From an uncultured Dokdonia sp. (GTDB taxonomy: Bacteria; Bacteroidota; Bacteroidia; Flavobacteriales; Flavobacteriaceae): a DNA stretch of 49,935 bases. Under the pieces are notes generated by a model. The model saw nothing but the letters and a program-made list of their open reading frames with translations, was not told where the DNA came from and searched no databases. Of this stretch, positions 41,301 through 49,935 are shown piece by piece (within the stretch, counting starts at the first letter, position 1; every line of letters starts with the position of its first letter). Made by a program: the position numbers and the translations under genes. The stretch is taken from contig NZ_CANLOB010000033.1 in NCBI RefSeq assembly GCF_947492815.1, forward strand, positions 1-49,935. Reading direction: 5' to 3'.

Positions 41301-43331
41301 TCTGGTAAAGTAGTTCTTATCCGATTTGTAGCAGAAACTGGCGATGGTTTCAGTAGTGACTTAGCGTTAGATAACATTCGTATTACAGCTTCTAAACAAG
41401 ACTACATACATAGATTAGTAGGAGGTGTACCTACATGGGATCCTGCTGATCCTAGTGGAGTGGCCGGTCCTAATGATGATATTTTGGTATTATCAGGTAG
41501 CCCTACACTTACAGCTAACACCACAGCAAATGATATTTTAATTAATGATGGTGCGACACTAAACTTAGGGGCAAATACATTAAATACTACAGGAAATATT
41601 ACCAATAATGGAACTTTAACAGCAAACAATGCTACAATTGTTGCTCAGGGATCATTCTCTCATTCCTTTTCTGGAAATGCATTTGAAGTAGCACAATTAA
41701 CAATGAATGCTGCTAGTACATCACTTACTTTAGATACTGGAGTTACAGTGAATCAACTCTTAACATTATCTAATGGAGAATTAGTTACAAATAACAATCT
41801 TACACTATCAAGCAATGCCACACAATCAGCAATGATAGACCAGGTAACATCTGGAACGATAACGGGTAATGTAACTATAGAACGTTTTGTTCCTGCAAGA
41901 AGAGCTTTCCGATTTGTATCTAGTCCAGTGACCACAACAACAAGTATATTGGAAAACTGGCAAGAAAATGGAGCTTCTGCTGCTGGCTTTGGAACTCATA
42001 TTACGGGATCTACTACTGGTGCAAACGGATTTGATGCAACACCATCTGGAAATCCGTCATTATTTACATATGATAACAGTGCTGCAACTCCAGCTTTAAC
42101 TCCTATTTCAGATACCAATATAAATACCCTTACTGCTGGTGAGGCTTACCTCCTATTTGTTAGAGGAGATCGTACTATAGATGTTACTTCTAATAGTGCC
42201 ACTCCAACTGATACGAGAATAAGAGCCGAAGGAACTATCGTCACAGGTAGCACTACATTAACTGGGGCTGCTATGAATCATAATGCCGATGGTTTCAATC
42301 TTATTGGTAACCCATACCAAGCAACGGTAGAGATGAATGGTATTGTTACTGCTGCAACCAATGTTAATACCAACCAGTATTATGTTTGGGATGCAACATT
42401 AGGAGCACGTGGAGCTTATGTAACCGTACTTCTTACAGGAACAGGTTCATCAAATGGTGCTGGATCTGATGCAAATCATTTCTTACAACCATGGCAATCT
42501 GCTTTTGTAACTACAGCCACAACGGTTGGTGACAATTCAACGTCTATAAGTTTTAACGAAAGTGACAAAATGGTAGGCGAAGACACTACTATCTTTCTAC
42601 TAGAAGATGATCCTATTGCAAATAATGCACACATTATTGGTCAATTATATAGAACAGAAGCCTTCAATGCAGGAGAAAAATTACAAGATAATTTTGTAGT
42701 ATTATTCGCTCCAGAATTTAGTAATCAAATCACATTAGAAGATGCAGCAAAATTCTTTAACATTGATGAAAATATGGCAATCTCTAATGGAGACAACACA
42801 CTAAGTGTAGAACGTAGAGCACTTCCTACATTAGATGAAGAAATTCAATTATTTAATAATGCCTACAGAACAGATGCATATACACTTCGTGTAGAACAGA
42901 ATGGACTTGAAGATGTAACAGCTTTCTTAGAAGACATATATACAGGAGAATTATATGAACTAGAAGACGAAGAAAACTTTATTGAATTTACTGTAGACGC
43001 TTCGATAGAGGAAAGCATTGCTACAGATAGATTTAGAATCATCTTTGAAGAAAATTCTTTAGGTACTGAAGATAATTTTATAGACGATATCGTTATGTTC
43101 CCTAATCCACTTGAAGGAGATCAATTATTGATTACTTCTACGTTATTACAAGGGCAAGAAGTAACAGTAAAAATCAATAACATATTAGGACAAGTTGTGT
43201 ATGACAGAACACGTAGTTTTAATGGTAATAACTTAGAAATATCTTCATTAGCAACACTTACAGACGGTATGTATTTTGTAACTATTACAACAACAACAGG
43301 TAGTATCACTAAGCGTCTCATTAAAAAATAA
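38352..43331 (+). CDS. T9SS-exported M14 zinc carboxypeptidase, multidomain
   Basis: 1659 residues from the ATG at 38352; a TTG at 38319 precedes the signal peptide (MKKTTLKRTVLACALSLCTI, ending FAQ) and is unlikely. After a propeptide, the M14 domain (~165-500) carries zinc ligands H249 and E252 (GMIHSREASS) and H389/H390 (AINHHAG), R338 in GIDLNRNS, and E480 in ITFSPENG, so it should be active. Two choice-of-anchor-J/MAM-like beta domains (~625-820, ~845-1020) follow, then low-complexity Thr/Asn-rich beta strands. The C-terminus (DDIVMFPNPLEGDQLLITST to TKRLIKK) is a T9SS type A sorting tail. An extracellular or cell-surface protease. Its J domain resembles that of the giant protein downstream. 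Confidence 0.9.
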   Translation: MKKTTLKRTVLACALSLCTITGLFAQDGHDHDNHDNLSGKRILLKSPTKDQLVNVAELGLDLHCGAKPIGDDLRLDIYGDALQEISALGLDYEIIEEDLSTFYARRGQERLPLAIQQLEALKVNSQGQNRSFSELEAAIDNPIQYDECAEFNWVPQNFQLGSMGGCLTVDEALAELDRMKLLFPDLISTKASASALGMQTNGNTTGSGTTASGIPIDFDPQDIFYVRISDNPETDEANEPESLITGMIHSREASSLMNIIYYMWYILENYDQDPVIKNMIDNQELYFVPIINPDGLRWNEIVQDGNSGGFQRKNLRPNVNDNGNVNNGNVLRGIDLNRNSDYYWGFDNVGSSGLTNQDTYRGDSPGSENEIMIMQEFVGDHEFETAINHHAGLNSIVTTSYNGDPSASSGREDEFQNLMQNVTRYNRYVHGSAPNTLTNANGDINDWMFGGPVVNYDPIGPLTSNPSIGSGQGIITFSPENGDEFWPDPTEFVTIAQRAMRINLITSLAAGRFAKLYDHTETNIDQMNGQLDFAVENIGQTYDDVPNTTTNFTLLVEAVSDNIIITTPSATALDAMNVLEQRLVTAAYTLDPSIQANDPIEYKVTLSNDIHTIYEATFIKYYNPSVLITADGISNWSTTSWSEVTTGFNGSTNAIASTTTSYGNSNETFVTLTNPVDLSGVGSAVIHYNATWDIERNFDLAQLEASTDGGTTWVGLCGRHTRPAATRATSFHLTKSQTEENFQSLNGTYIYDGDMYVDTTDDATNNPTAKWVLEEVYLDPTNNPGIIGNSNVQFRFKFASDTSNRADGYNVEFRGFKFDNFKIINTSIDDRTCINGVIDQFPYRESFENGTGTFFQAGGDDGDWTLNLASQGTPSNGTGPAGGNGVKSIHEQNYVYTEASTSGLGFNATVILQSNCIDFTSEYNDIDLAFHYHRFGTNFGNNNGTLDVQISDDEGLTWTNIVPQISGASVNAWQEVTEDLTAYSGKVVLIRFVAETGDGFSSDLALDNIRITASKQDYIHRLVGGVPTWDPADPSGVAGPNDDILVLSGSPTLTANTTANDILINDGATLNLGANTLNTTGNITNNGTLTANNATIVAQGSFSHSFSGNAFEVAQLTMNAASTSLTLDTGVTVNQLLTLSNGELVTNNNLTLSSNATQSAMIDQVTSGTITGNVTIERFVPARRAFRFVSSPVTTTTSILENWQENGASAAGFGTHITGSTTGANGFDATPSGNPSLFTYDNSAATPALTPISDTNINTLTAGEAYLLFVRGDRTIDVTSNSATPTDTRIRAEGTIVTGSTTLTGAAMNHNADGFNLIGNPYQATVEMNGIVTAATNVNTNQYYVWDATLGARGAYVTVLLTGTGSSNGAGSDANHFLQPWQSAFVTTATTVGDNSTSISFNESDKMVGEDTTIFLLEDDPIANNAHIIGQLYRTEAFNAGEKLQDNFVVLFAPEFSNQITLEDAAKFFNIDENMAISNGDNTLSVERRALPTLDEEIQLFNNAYRTDAYTLRVEQNGLEDVTAFLEDIYTGELYELEDEENFIEFTVDASIEESIATDRFRIIFEENSLGTEDNFIDDIVMFPNPLEGDQLLITSTLLQGQEVTVKINNILGQVVYDRTRSFNGNNLEISSLATLTDGMYFVTITTTTGSITKRLIKK

Positions 43332-43346
43332 AAAGCAATTATAATC

Positions 43347-43553
43347 ATGAAAAATAAATATAGTATCAAATATCTTTGCTTTCTTGTACTTTTAGTAAGC
43401 ACACTTAGCATCACCACAGCTAACGCTCAGATTGTATTTCCTGACGATGTAGATGATGAAACTCCTGCAGCTCCTATAGATGGATTTGTTGGATTAGGAA
43501 TAGCGGCTGGAATTTATTTTGGCATTCGAAAAAGAACGAGCCATAAAGAGTAG
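43347..43553 (+). CDS. Small PID-CTERM-like exported protein
   Basis: 68 residues, ATG start 15 bp after the protease stop. Signal peptide ending NAQ. The mature part is acidic (PDDVDDETPAAPIDG), followed by one short hydrophobic helix (FVGLGIAAGIYFGI) and a basic tail RKRTSHKE. The PID motif, helix and basic tail fit the bacteroidete PID-CTERM sorting-signal proteins. Probably co-transcribed with the protease and ended by the terminator at 43577. Confidence 0.7.
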   Translation: MKNKYSIKYLCFLVLLVSTLSITTANAQIVFPDDVDDETPAAPIDGFVGLGIAAGIYFGIRKRTSHKE

Positions 43554-43576
43554 CATATTTAACATTTAACGTATTT

Positions 43577-43613
43577 AAAAAGAGGGAGTTCAAATAGAGT
43601 TCCCTCTTTTTTT
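43577..43613 (+). terminator. Strong terminator after the protease/PID pair
   Basis: AAAAAGAGGGA (43577-43587) with TCCCTCTTTTT (43601-43611), then more Ts. The dispersed palindrome begins at the next base. Confidence 0.9.
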
Positions 43614-43627
43614 GCTTTCGCGAAAGC
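43614..43627. repeat. Dispersed palindrome, 14 bp, behind a terminator
   Basis: GCTTTCGCGAAAGC directly adjoins the T-run of the preceding terminator. Intergenic. Confidence 0.95.
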
Positions 43628-43685
43628 GTATACAGTCAAAATAGGCGTAAGATGTTAACTTTCCATTGTTAATAACTTCAAAAAC

Positions 43686-43737
43686 ATCGATGAAATACAC
43701 AAATCATAGTCAAAAAACACAATTTTAACATTTTTTC
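43686..43737 (+). promoter_or_regulatory. Upstream block shared with the M14/T9SS gene
   Basis: Counterpart of 38190-38240, about 85 bp before the ATG of the giant gene. No perfect TAnnTTTG was found within it. Confidence 0.55.
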
Positions 43738-43822
43738 TATTGTAGGGTTAAGAATTTTAGTAATTTAGTAATCCCAAATCACTATAGAGTCCCCAAAACT
43801 TTATAGCAACAAAACCTACAAA

Positions 43823-46800
43823 ATGAAAAAAATTACTTCTTGCAGTACTTTATGTGCTTTTATTTTAGTTGTTTTATTTTCAATTCAACCCTTATTTTCA
43901 AATAATACGAACCCAAATGTATCTACAGATACTTCTGAAGATGAAATTTTCACTTGTTTTGCAGGTGTTTCTATTGCTACCTTCCCATATACAGAAAGTT
44001 TTGAGGGTGGTTTAGGTAATTGGACTCAGCCTGGCGGTGATGATGGAGACTGGACTAGAAGATCTGGTACAACTCCATCTAATAATACAGGACCATTCCA
44101 AGCAAGTGAAGGTTCTTTTTACTATTTTACAGAAGCTTCTAGTAGTGGGAGTCCTGGACCTAACGCTACAGTTTACCTAAGAAGTCCTTGTATTGATCTT
44201 AGTGCTGAATCTAGTGCTTACTTCTCATTTGACTACCATATGTATGGAAGTAGAATGGGAACACTTAGTTTAGAAGTAAGTGATGATGCTGGTGGTTCTT
44301 GGACGTCCGTATTTTCTAGAACAGGACAACAACAAGATGATGAGACAAGGCCTTGGAGAAAAGAAATTGTTGATCTTTCTGCATATGCTGGTTCCACTAT
44401 TAACGTAAGATTTGTAGGTGATACTGGAATTAATTTTGATAGTGATATGGCTGTAGATAATATTGTAGTCACTACAGATCCCCAGTATTGTGGATCTATG
44501 TCAATTGTTGGTTTTAACTCAGGTATTACAAGAGTAAATTTAAACACTATAGATAATAGTACTGGAACTGCGACAACTGGTTATTCTGATTTTACTTCTC
44601 TATCTACAGATTTAACAATTGGCGACAATTATGCTATAACTACTGAGGTAAGCACAGCAGGTAACAATGCATTTGTTACTAATGTATGGATCGATTGGAA
44701 CGGAGATTACGATTTTGATGACGCAGGAGAATCATATGATATGGGGACATCTGTTAATCTTGCAGGTGCAGCTACTTCAAATTCTCCATTAAATTTTATT
44801 GTACCTGCTGGAGCAACTACAGGAATTACAAGAATGCGTGTATCACATAGATTTGGAACAACTACACCAGGTTCTTGTGATGAAGACAATAATTTCTTTG
44901 GAGAAGTAGAAGATTATTCAATAAACATAATTTCAAATATTCCTCAACCTGAAATGAATATTACTGGGATAGGAAATAATATATTAAATGGTGATACAAC
45001 TCCTACTATAACAGATGATACTGACTTTGGAAGTGTGGTGGCTGGAAGTAGTAACCCAAACACATTCACGATTGAAAACTTAGGAAATTTAGACCTAAAT
45101 CTTACTGGAGCGTCTCCTTATGTAACTATCACTGGTGCTGGAGCTACTTATTATTCTGTAACAACAATTCCTAGTAATACTATAGGAGCAGGTGCTTCTA
45201 CTACATTTGCAATTACCTATAGTCCTACTGTAGGAGGAACTCATAATGCTACTGTTTCTATTGCCAATGATGATGCAGATGAAAACCCTTATACATTTAA
45301 TATCAGAGGTACTGGTGTAGGCCCCGAACCTGAGATGGCAATTACAGGTATGAGTAATAATATTCTAGATGGTGATGTAACACCTAGTACAGTAGATGGA
45401 ACTGATTTTGGGTTTTTACTTCCTGGAAGTTCAACGTTTAGTGACTTTATTATTAGTAATTCAGGAACTGCAGATTTATTATTAACAGATCCTTCTCCAT
45501 ATGTAACTATTACAGGAGCTGGAGCTGGTGAATTTACACTTACAACCATCCCAAATCCAACCATAACTACCAGTGGTGGATCAACTACCTTTAGAATAAC
45601 ATACAACCCAGCTGCAGTAGGGACACATACAGCAACAGTATCTATAGTAAATAACGATAGTGATGAAAATCCATATAATTTTGATATTTTAGGTGAGGCA
45701 TCTGCCTCTTTAATTCCAGAAATAGATATTACAGGATTAACTAATCCAATTGCTGATGGGGATACAACACCTGATCTTACAGATGGTACTGATTACGGAA
45801 CTATAGATGTAGGTACTATTAATACTAATGATTTTGTAATTGAAAATAATGGTTCTGGATTATTGACACTTACTGGACCTTCTCCATATTTTACGATTAC
45901 AGGTCCTGATGCTGCTCAATTTTCTGTAGCCTCAATTCCAAACAATACGATTAATACATCAGATAATACGACTTTTCAAATAAGCTATTCACCTTCTGTT
46001 GCTGGAACGCATAATGCGACAATTACTGTACTAAGTGATGATAGTAATGAAGGGACATATACTTTTGACATCCAAGGAACTGCTGTGATAAATACAGACC
46101 CATTGACTACTATTTATTATGAAAACTTTGATGTAAATGATGGAGGATGGACTGCTACAAATCCTGGAGGAAACAGTGTTTGGACCTATGGTACAAATAC
46201 AACAGAGACAGGTACAGAAGGTAACTACTGGTATACTAGTAATTACAACAACTATGCTCCAAACTCAAATACCATAGTCACAAGTCCATCAATAAGTACA
46301 TCTGGGTATAATAACCTTAGAATACAATTAGATATACGCCATATCACTGAGTTTGATACACAGGATGGATTTCATATGGAATACTCTTTTAATAATGGTG
46401 CTACTTGGACACTTTTAGGAGCATACTCTGCAACACCTGTAGATAATTGGTATAATGTAGATGATGTTACAGCTCTAGGCTCTGGGGCAGATGGATGGGC
46501 TGGTCGTAATAATGATACAGGATCTTCTGCAACACAATCTTCATTTGTAGAGGCAGCCATTGCGCTTCCATCACTATTAAACAATAGACCTAATATAAGG
46601 TTTAGATTGACCTTTGCTTCTGATAGTGATTTTACGACTGATGTTGGAGCAGGTTTTGATAACATATTCATTTTTGGAGATCCTACTAGTGCTCCAGGTG
46701 ACCCAGCGATTGGTCCTGGTGATGTAACTTCAAATCTTAAACTTTGGTTGAAATCTAATGTAGGTATAGGAGAAACAGATGGGAATACGGTAAGTGCTTG

Positions 46801-49800
46801 GACAGACGAAGCTTTTGATAATGATGCTAGAGTTGCGAATCAAACAGCACCAACCTATTATGATAATAATACAGAAAACATTAATCATAATCCTGTATTA
46901 GATTTTAATACCACAAATGATACAGAATTAAAAGGAAAAGGAGGGCTTTATACAGATGAGTACTGGATTGTAATGCAAGCAGACGGAAACATCAATAGTA
47001 CCTCTACACTAGAAGGTGTGATATCAGGACGAGTTACTCCTCAAGATTTTGCCGAAGATGGAACAGGTTTTTGGATTAATCCAGGTTCTATACGATTTAA
47101 TGGTGTTGATAATATTGTAAGTCACATGATTGGATCTACTCCTTCGGATCTTGCTAATGTTGATGGATTTAATTATGGACGAGCACATACCAGTAGTACT
47201 GATAATTACAATAATGAAGTCATCATTTTTAATGTAAAGTATGATCCTATTCTAGATCAATCTGAAATTTATAAAAATGGAATTAGGATAGATGATTATA
47301 CTGGACGTACGTTTAATCAAACAACGGGTATTTCTGATGGAGAACTTCCATATGGAACTGTAAGAAATAATCCTTATACCATAGGTGTAGGTCGTATAAC
47401 AGTAGCTGGTACACCATTTGATTCTCACTATAATGGAAAGATAACAGAGATTATTAGTTATGCAGCTCCAAATTCTATTACAGATCAATTAAAAATACAA
47501 TCGTATTTAGCTATTAAAAATGGTATTACGTTACACGATATTAATAGTACCACTGCAAATGACCTTGGAGATGAAAATTATATAGATTCTGATAATAATG
47601 TCATTTGGGATGTGGTAACACATACAGGTTTTAATTATGATATTGCTGGGATAGGTAGAGATGATGATTCAGGATTGAATCAAAAACAATCTACGTCGGT
47701 AAATCCAGATGCTTTAGTAACCATGGGACTGACAGATATCTATACTACTAATAATGAAAATATTACTGCAAATACAAATGCATTTACAAATCAGAACTTC
47801 TTACTATGGGGGAATGATAATGCACCGCTAGCAGCTGCTACTCCAATTACAGTAGACATGAGTGCTGGTGTATCTGGATTGAACTCTGTGGTAGACTTTG
47901 TATCCATAGAACGTATTTGGAAAGTAGTAGAAACAGGTTCTGTGGGTAGTGTAAAAGTAACTATACCAGAGGTTTCTTTATCTTCTACTCTAAATCCACC
48001 AGGAGATTACTTAATGTTTGTCTCTGACACACCAACATTTAGTCCTACTTCAGAATATCGTATCATGAGTCTTAATGGTATAAATCTAGAAGCAGAATAT
48101 GATTTTAATGGGGTAAAGTATATCACGTTTGGATATGCTCCTGAATATGTATTCCAACGTTCTATTAGTTTTGATGGAACACAAGATTACTTGGACGCTG
48201 GTGATGAAGATGATCTTGAACTTGCAGGCGCTTTTACAGTATCTGCATGGATTAAAAGAATCAATAGTGATTACACGATTATTTCTAAGCGCGACGCTGC
48301 TTTCTCTGAAGGATATGACATTAGCGTAATTCCATCTGGAGAAGTAGAAATGTCTTGGTTTAATGGTTCAGGAACTGAAGAAAACATACGTTCAACTACT
48401 CAAGTTACAGAAAATGAATGGCACCAATTTGCCTTTACTTATGACGGTTCTGATACGGCTAGAGTATATATAGATGGTGTATTAGATACTACAGAAACTG
48501 GATTAGCTGTTCCTGCAGGAACAACACAATCATTCCTAATTGCCGCAGCAGATGGAACAAACCCTGCAGATTTCTTTGAAGGAACAATAGATGAAGTTCG
48601 TGTATGGGATATGGAATTAACTGTAGATCAGATTCGTTTTATCATGAATCAAGAGATAGAAGAAAATACAAGTCTTAATACGGTGACAGGTAGAATTATA
48701 CCATCTGGTATTTCTAAAGATCCATTTACGACTACAGATTGGTCACAGGTAGCGGCGTATTTTCCGATGAACATCTATACATTTACCAATGTAAAAGATG
48801 AATCTAACAATAACCTTATTGCTGCAATACGTAATCTAGATACTGTAGATTTCCAAACGGCTCCTCTTCCTTATGTATCTGATGCAGACGGAGACTGGAC
48901 TGACCAAGCTGCTTGGGAAAATGGAACAGGATTCCAAGTTCCATTTAGCACATCTATAGCTGATAATACAGTTGATGTTGCTTGGAACATTGTACAAATA
49001 GGCCATAATGTTACTACAGCTAGAAATAATACTGTACTTGCATTAGATATACAATCTGATGAGCTTTCTATAGAGAATGATAGTAAGATCGAAGTGTCAC
49101 ATTATCTGAAATTAGATGGTGTTCTGGATCTTGTAGGAGAATCTCAATTGATACAGACAGAAAATAGTGATCTTGATGTAACCAGTTCTGGATCTTTAGA
49201 AAAAGACCAGCAAGGAACAGCAGATACCTATTCTTATAATATCTGGTCATCTCCAGTAAGTACGATCAATAGTACTCAAAATAATACGGCCTATAGCTTA
49301 AGTAGTATGATGAGAGATGGTACCGATCCAGATAATCCACTTTCAATCAGTTTTAGTGGAGGATTAAATGGAGCACCTACAAGTCCTATTACCATCAGTG
49401 CATACTGGATGTTCAAGTATGGAAACGGTATGGAACAATTTCAATATGTAGGACCATCTGGTAGTATAAGTGTAGGTGAAGGGTATACGATGAAAGGACC
49501 GGGATCGGGAGCAATTACAGACCCTCAGAACTATGTGTTTGTTGGTAAACCTAACAATAGTACTGATGCGCAAGAAATTGTGATTCCTGCTCTTGCAGAT
49601 AGAGATTATATGGTAGGAAACCCATTCCCATCTGCTTTAGATGCTAATGATTTTATTAATGATAATCCACATTTAGATGGTACATTATACCTGTGGGAGC
49701 ATTATGGAGGTGGAAATCATATTCAGGCAGATTATCAAGCTGGATATGCTTTATATACCCTTTCTGGAGGAACTCCTGCAGTAAGTCATCCAGATGTATC

Positions 49801-49935
49801 TAATATAGGTAGTGGTACCAAAACACCAGAACGTTATATCGCAGTAGGACAAGGATTCTTTGTGGCTGCCGATAGTGATGGTGATATCGTATTTAATAAC
49901 TCACAACGTAATTTCGTAAGAGAGACGGGAGCTTC
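43823..49935 (+). CDS. Giant exported adhesin-like protein, C-terminus outside window
   Basis: Open from the ATG at 43823 to the last base: at least 2037 residues, partial. Signal peptide MKKITSCSTLCAFILVVLFS (cut near 26). Domains in order: a choice-of-anchor-J/MAM-like domain (~54-218, DGDWTRRSGTTPS); a GEVED domain (~280-370, WIDWNGDYDFDDAGESY and FGEVEDYSI); three choice-of-anchor-D repeats of ~125 residues (~376, ~503, ~632; each with FTIxNxG, PYVTITGAGA-like and GTHNATVS); a second J/MAM-like domain (~765-955); a lectin-like region with LKLWLKSNVG (~970-1240); an IGRDDDSGLNQKQS region (~1240-1440); a LamG domain (~1447-1606, SISFDGTQDYLDAGDEDDLE); then beta-rich sequence. A T9SS tail is expected beyond the end. 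Likely surface adhesion or polymer binding; no enzyme motif. Confidence 0.85.
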   Translation, partial: MKKITSCSTLCAFILVVLFSIQPLFSNNTNPNVSTDTSEDEIFTCFAGVSIATFPYTESFEGGLGNWTQPGGDDGDWTRRSGTTPSNNTGPFQASEGSFYYFTEASSSGSPGPNATVYLRSPCIDLSAESSAYFSFDYHMYGSRMGTLSLEVSDDAGGSWTSVFSRTGQQQDDETRPWRKEIVDLSAYAGSTINVRFVGDTGINFDSDMAVDNIVVTTDPQYCGSMSIVGFNSGITRVNLNTIDNSTGTATTGYSDFTSLSTDLTIGDNYAITTEVSTAGNNAFVTNVWIDWNGDYDFDDAGESYDMGTSVNLAGAATSNSPLNFIVPAGATTGITRMRVSHRFGTTTPGSCDEDNNFFGEVEDYSINIISNIPQPEMNITGIGNNILNGDTTPTITDDTDFGSVVAGSSNPNTFTIENLGNLDLNLTGASPYVTITGAGATYYSVTTIPSNTIGAGASTTFAITYSPTVGGTHNATVSIANDDADENPYTFNIRGTGVGPEPEMAITGMSNNILDGDVTPSTVDGTDFGFLLPGSSTFSDFIISNSGTADLLLTDPSPYVTITGAGAGEFTLTTIPNPTITTSGGSTTFRITYNPAAVGTHTATVSIVNNDSDENPYNFDILGEASASLIPEIDITGLTNPIADGDTTPDLTDGTDYGTIDVGTINTNDFVIENNGSGLLTLTGPSPYFTITGPDAAQFSVASIPNNTINTSDNTTFQISYSPSVAGTHNATITVLSDDSNEGTYTFDIQGTAVINTDPLTTIYYENFDVNDGGWTATNPGGNSVWTYGTNTTETGTEGNYWYTSNYNNYAPNSNTIVTSPSISTSGYNNLRIQLDIRHITEFDTQDGFHMEYSFNNGATWTLLGAYSATPVDNWYNVDDVTALGSGADGWAGRNNDTGSSATQSSFVEAAIALPSLLNNRPNIRFRLTFASDSDFTTDVGAGFDNIFIFGDPTSAPGDPAIGPGDVTSNLKLWLKSNVGIGETDGNTVSAWTDEAFDNDARVANQTAPTYYDNNTENINHNPVLDFNTTNDTELKGKGGLYTDEYWIVMQADGNINSTSTLEGVISGRVTPQDFAEDGTGFWINPGSIRFNGVDNIVSHMIGSTPSDLANVDGFNYGRAHTSSTDNYNNEVIIFNVKYDPILDQSEIYKNGIRIDDYTGRTFNQTTGISDGELPYGTVRNNPYTIGVGRITVAGTPFDSHYNGKITEIISYAAPNSITDQLKIQSYLAIKNGITLHDINSTTANDLGDENYIDSDNNVIWDVVTHTGFNYDIAGIGRDDDSGLNQKQSTSVNPDALVTMGLTDIYTTNNENITANTNAFTNQNFLLWGNDNAPLAAATPITVDMSAGVSGLNSVVDFVSIERIWKVVETGSVGSVKVTIPEVSLSSTLNPPGDYLMFVSDTPTFSPTSEYRIMSLNGINLEAEYDFNGVKYITFGYAPEYVFQRSISFDGTQDYLDAGDEDDLELAGAFTVSAWIKRINSDYTIISKRDAAFSEGYDISVIPSGEVEMSWFNGSGTEENIRSTTQVTENEWHQFAFTYDGSDTARVYIDGVLDTTETGLAVPAGTTQSFLIAAADGTNPADFFEGTIDEVRVWDMELTVDQIRFIMNQEIEENTSLNTVTGRIIPSGISKDPFTTTDWSQVAAYFPMNIYTFTNVKDESNNNLIAAIRNLDTVDFQTAPLPYVSDADGDWTDQAAWENGTGFQVPFSTSIADNTVDVAWNIVQIGHNVTTARNNTVLALDIQSDELSIENDSKIEVSHYLKLDGVLDLVGESQLIQTENSDLDVTSSGSLEKDQQGTADTYSYNIWSSPVSTINSTQNNTAYSLSSMMRDGTDPDNPLSISFSGGLNGAPTSPITISAYWMFKYGNGMEQFQYVGPSGSISVGEGYTMKGPGSGAITDPQNYVFVGKPNNSTDAQEIVIPALADRDYMVGNPFPSALDANDFINDNPHLDGTLYLWEHYGGGNHIQADYQAGYALYTLSGGTPAVSHPDVSNIGSGTKTPERYIAVGQGFFVAADSDGDIVFNNSQRNFVRETGA

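Noticed and set aside
5887..43627. Palindrome as the ParB site parS
   Set aside because: The known parS core is TGTTTCACGTGAAACA; this palindrome differs and is far too frequent and scattered.

Overview
The window reads as chromosomal DNA of a marine Flavobacteriaceae bacterium (phylum Bacteroidota), probably close to Dokdonia; the genus is inference. Signs are the AT-rich code, near absence of Shine-Dalgarno sequences, TTTG/N19/TAnnTTTG promoters (clearest before the tRNA), type IX secretion (T9SS) tails, many SPII lipoproteins, and typical flavobacterial gene pairs (speA-speB-DHS-like; holA opposite an HsdR_N-like gene).

Layout. 1-600: edge of an accessory region, with eleven 7-bp repeats, two hairpins and a broken gene. 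628-5685: a tightly packed, visibly AT-rich three-gene minus-strand operon. It encodes a Dcm/EcoRII-like cytosine methyltransferase, a large protein joining an EcoRII-N-like DNA-binding domain, a MORC/Hsp90-type ATPase and a histidine-kinase-like C-terminus, and a receiver-domain protein. This is the best candidate for an undescribed defence or modification system. 6092-9448: two tandem M14 carboxypeptidase-like proteins, the first without its zinc ligands. 9449-9999: hairpin repeats. 10000-11032: AlkB-like dioxygenase and apt. 11124-11197: tRNA-Arg(ACG), followed by a tandem 292-bp duplication that includes the tRNA 3' end; decayed copies recur to about 25.8 kb. 11966-13282: subtilase lipoprotein. 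13441-18225: minus-strand cluster with a MerC-domain protein, two lipoproteins, an alpha/beta hydrolase, an ABC ATPase fragment and a COG0523 metallochaperone GTPase. 18417-19351: two small metal-flavoured exported proteins. 19733-23821: polyamine operon (arginine decarboxylase, agmatinase, deoxyhypusine synthase-like, small protein, Nudix) behind a structured leader. 24646-25467: orphan RiPP-precursor-like peptide and a DinB-like protein. 25834-30277: envelope proteins and an AlkD-like protein. 30418-33230: AraC regulator, mono-haem protein, DUF1772 protein and NmrA-like protein. 33357-37952: DUF2652 protein, holA, HsdR_N-like protein, GT2 and OmpA lipoprotein. 38352-49935: a T9SS-exported M14 protease, a small PID-CTERM-like protein, and a giant exported adhesin-like protein that runs off the window.

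A 14-16 bp palindrome, GCTTTCGCGAAAGC, occurs ten times between 5.9 and 43.6 kb. Seven copies lie inside genes, six of them in a frame that reads AFAKA. None lies in the defence operon or the giant adhesin gene. It behaves like a dispersed palindromic element tolerated inside proteins.
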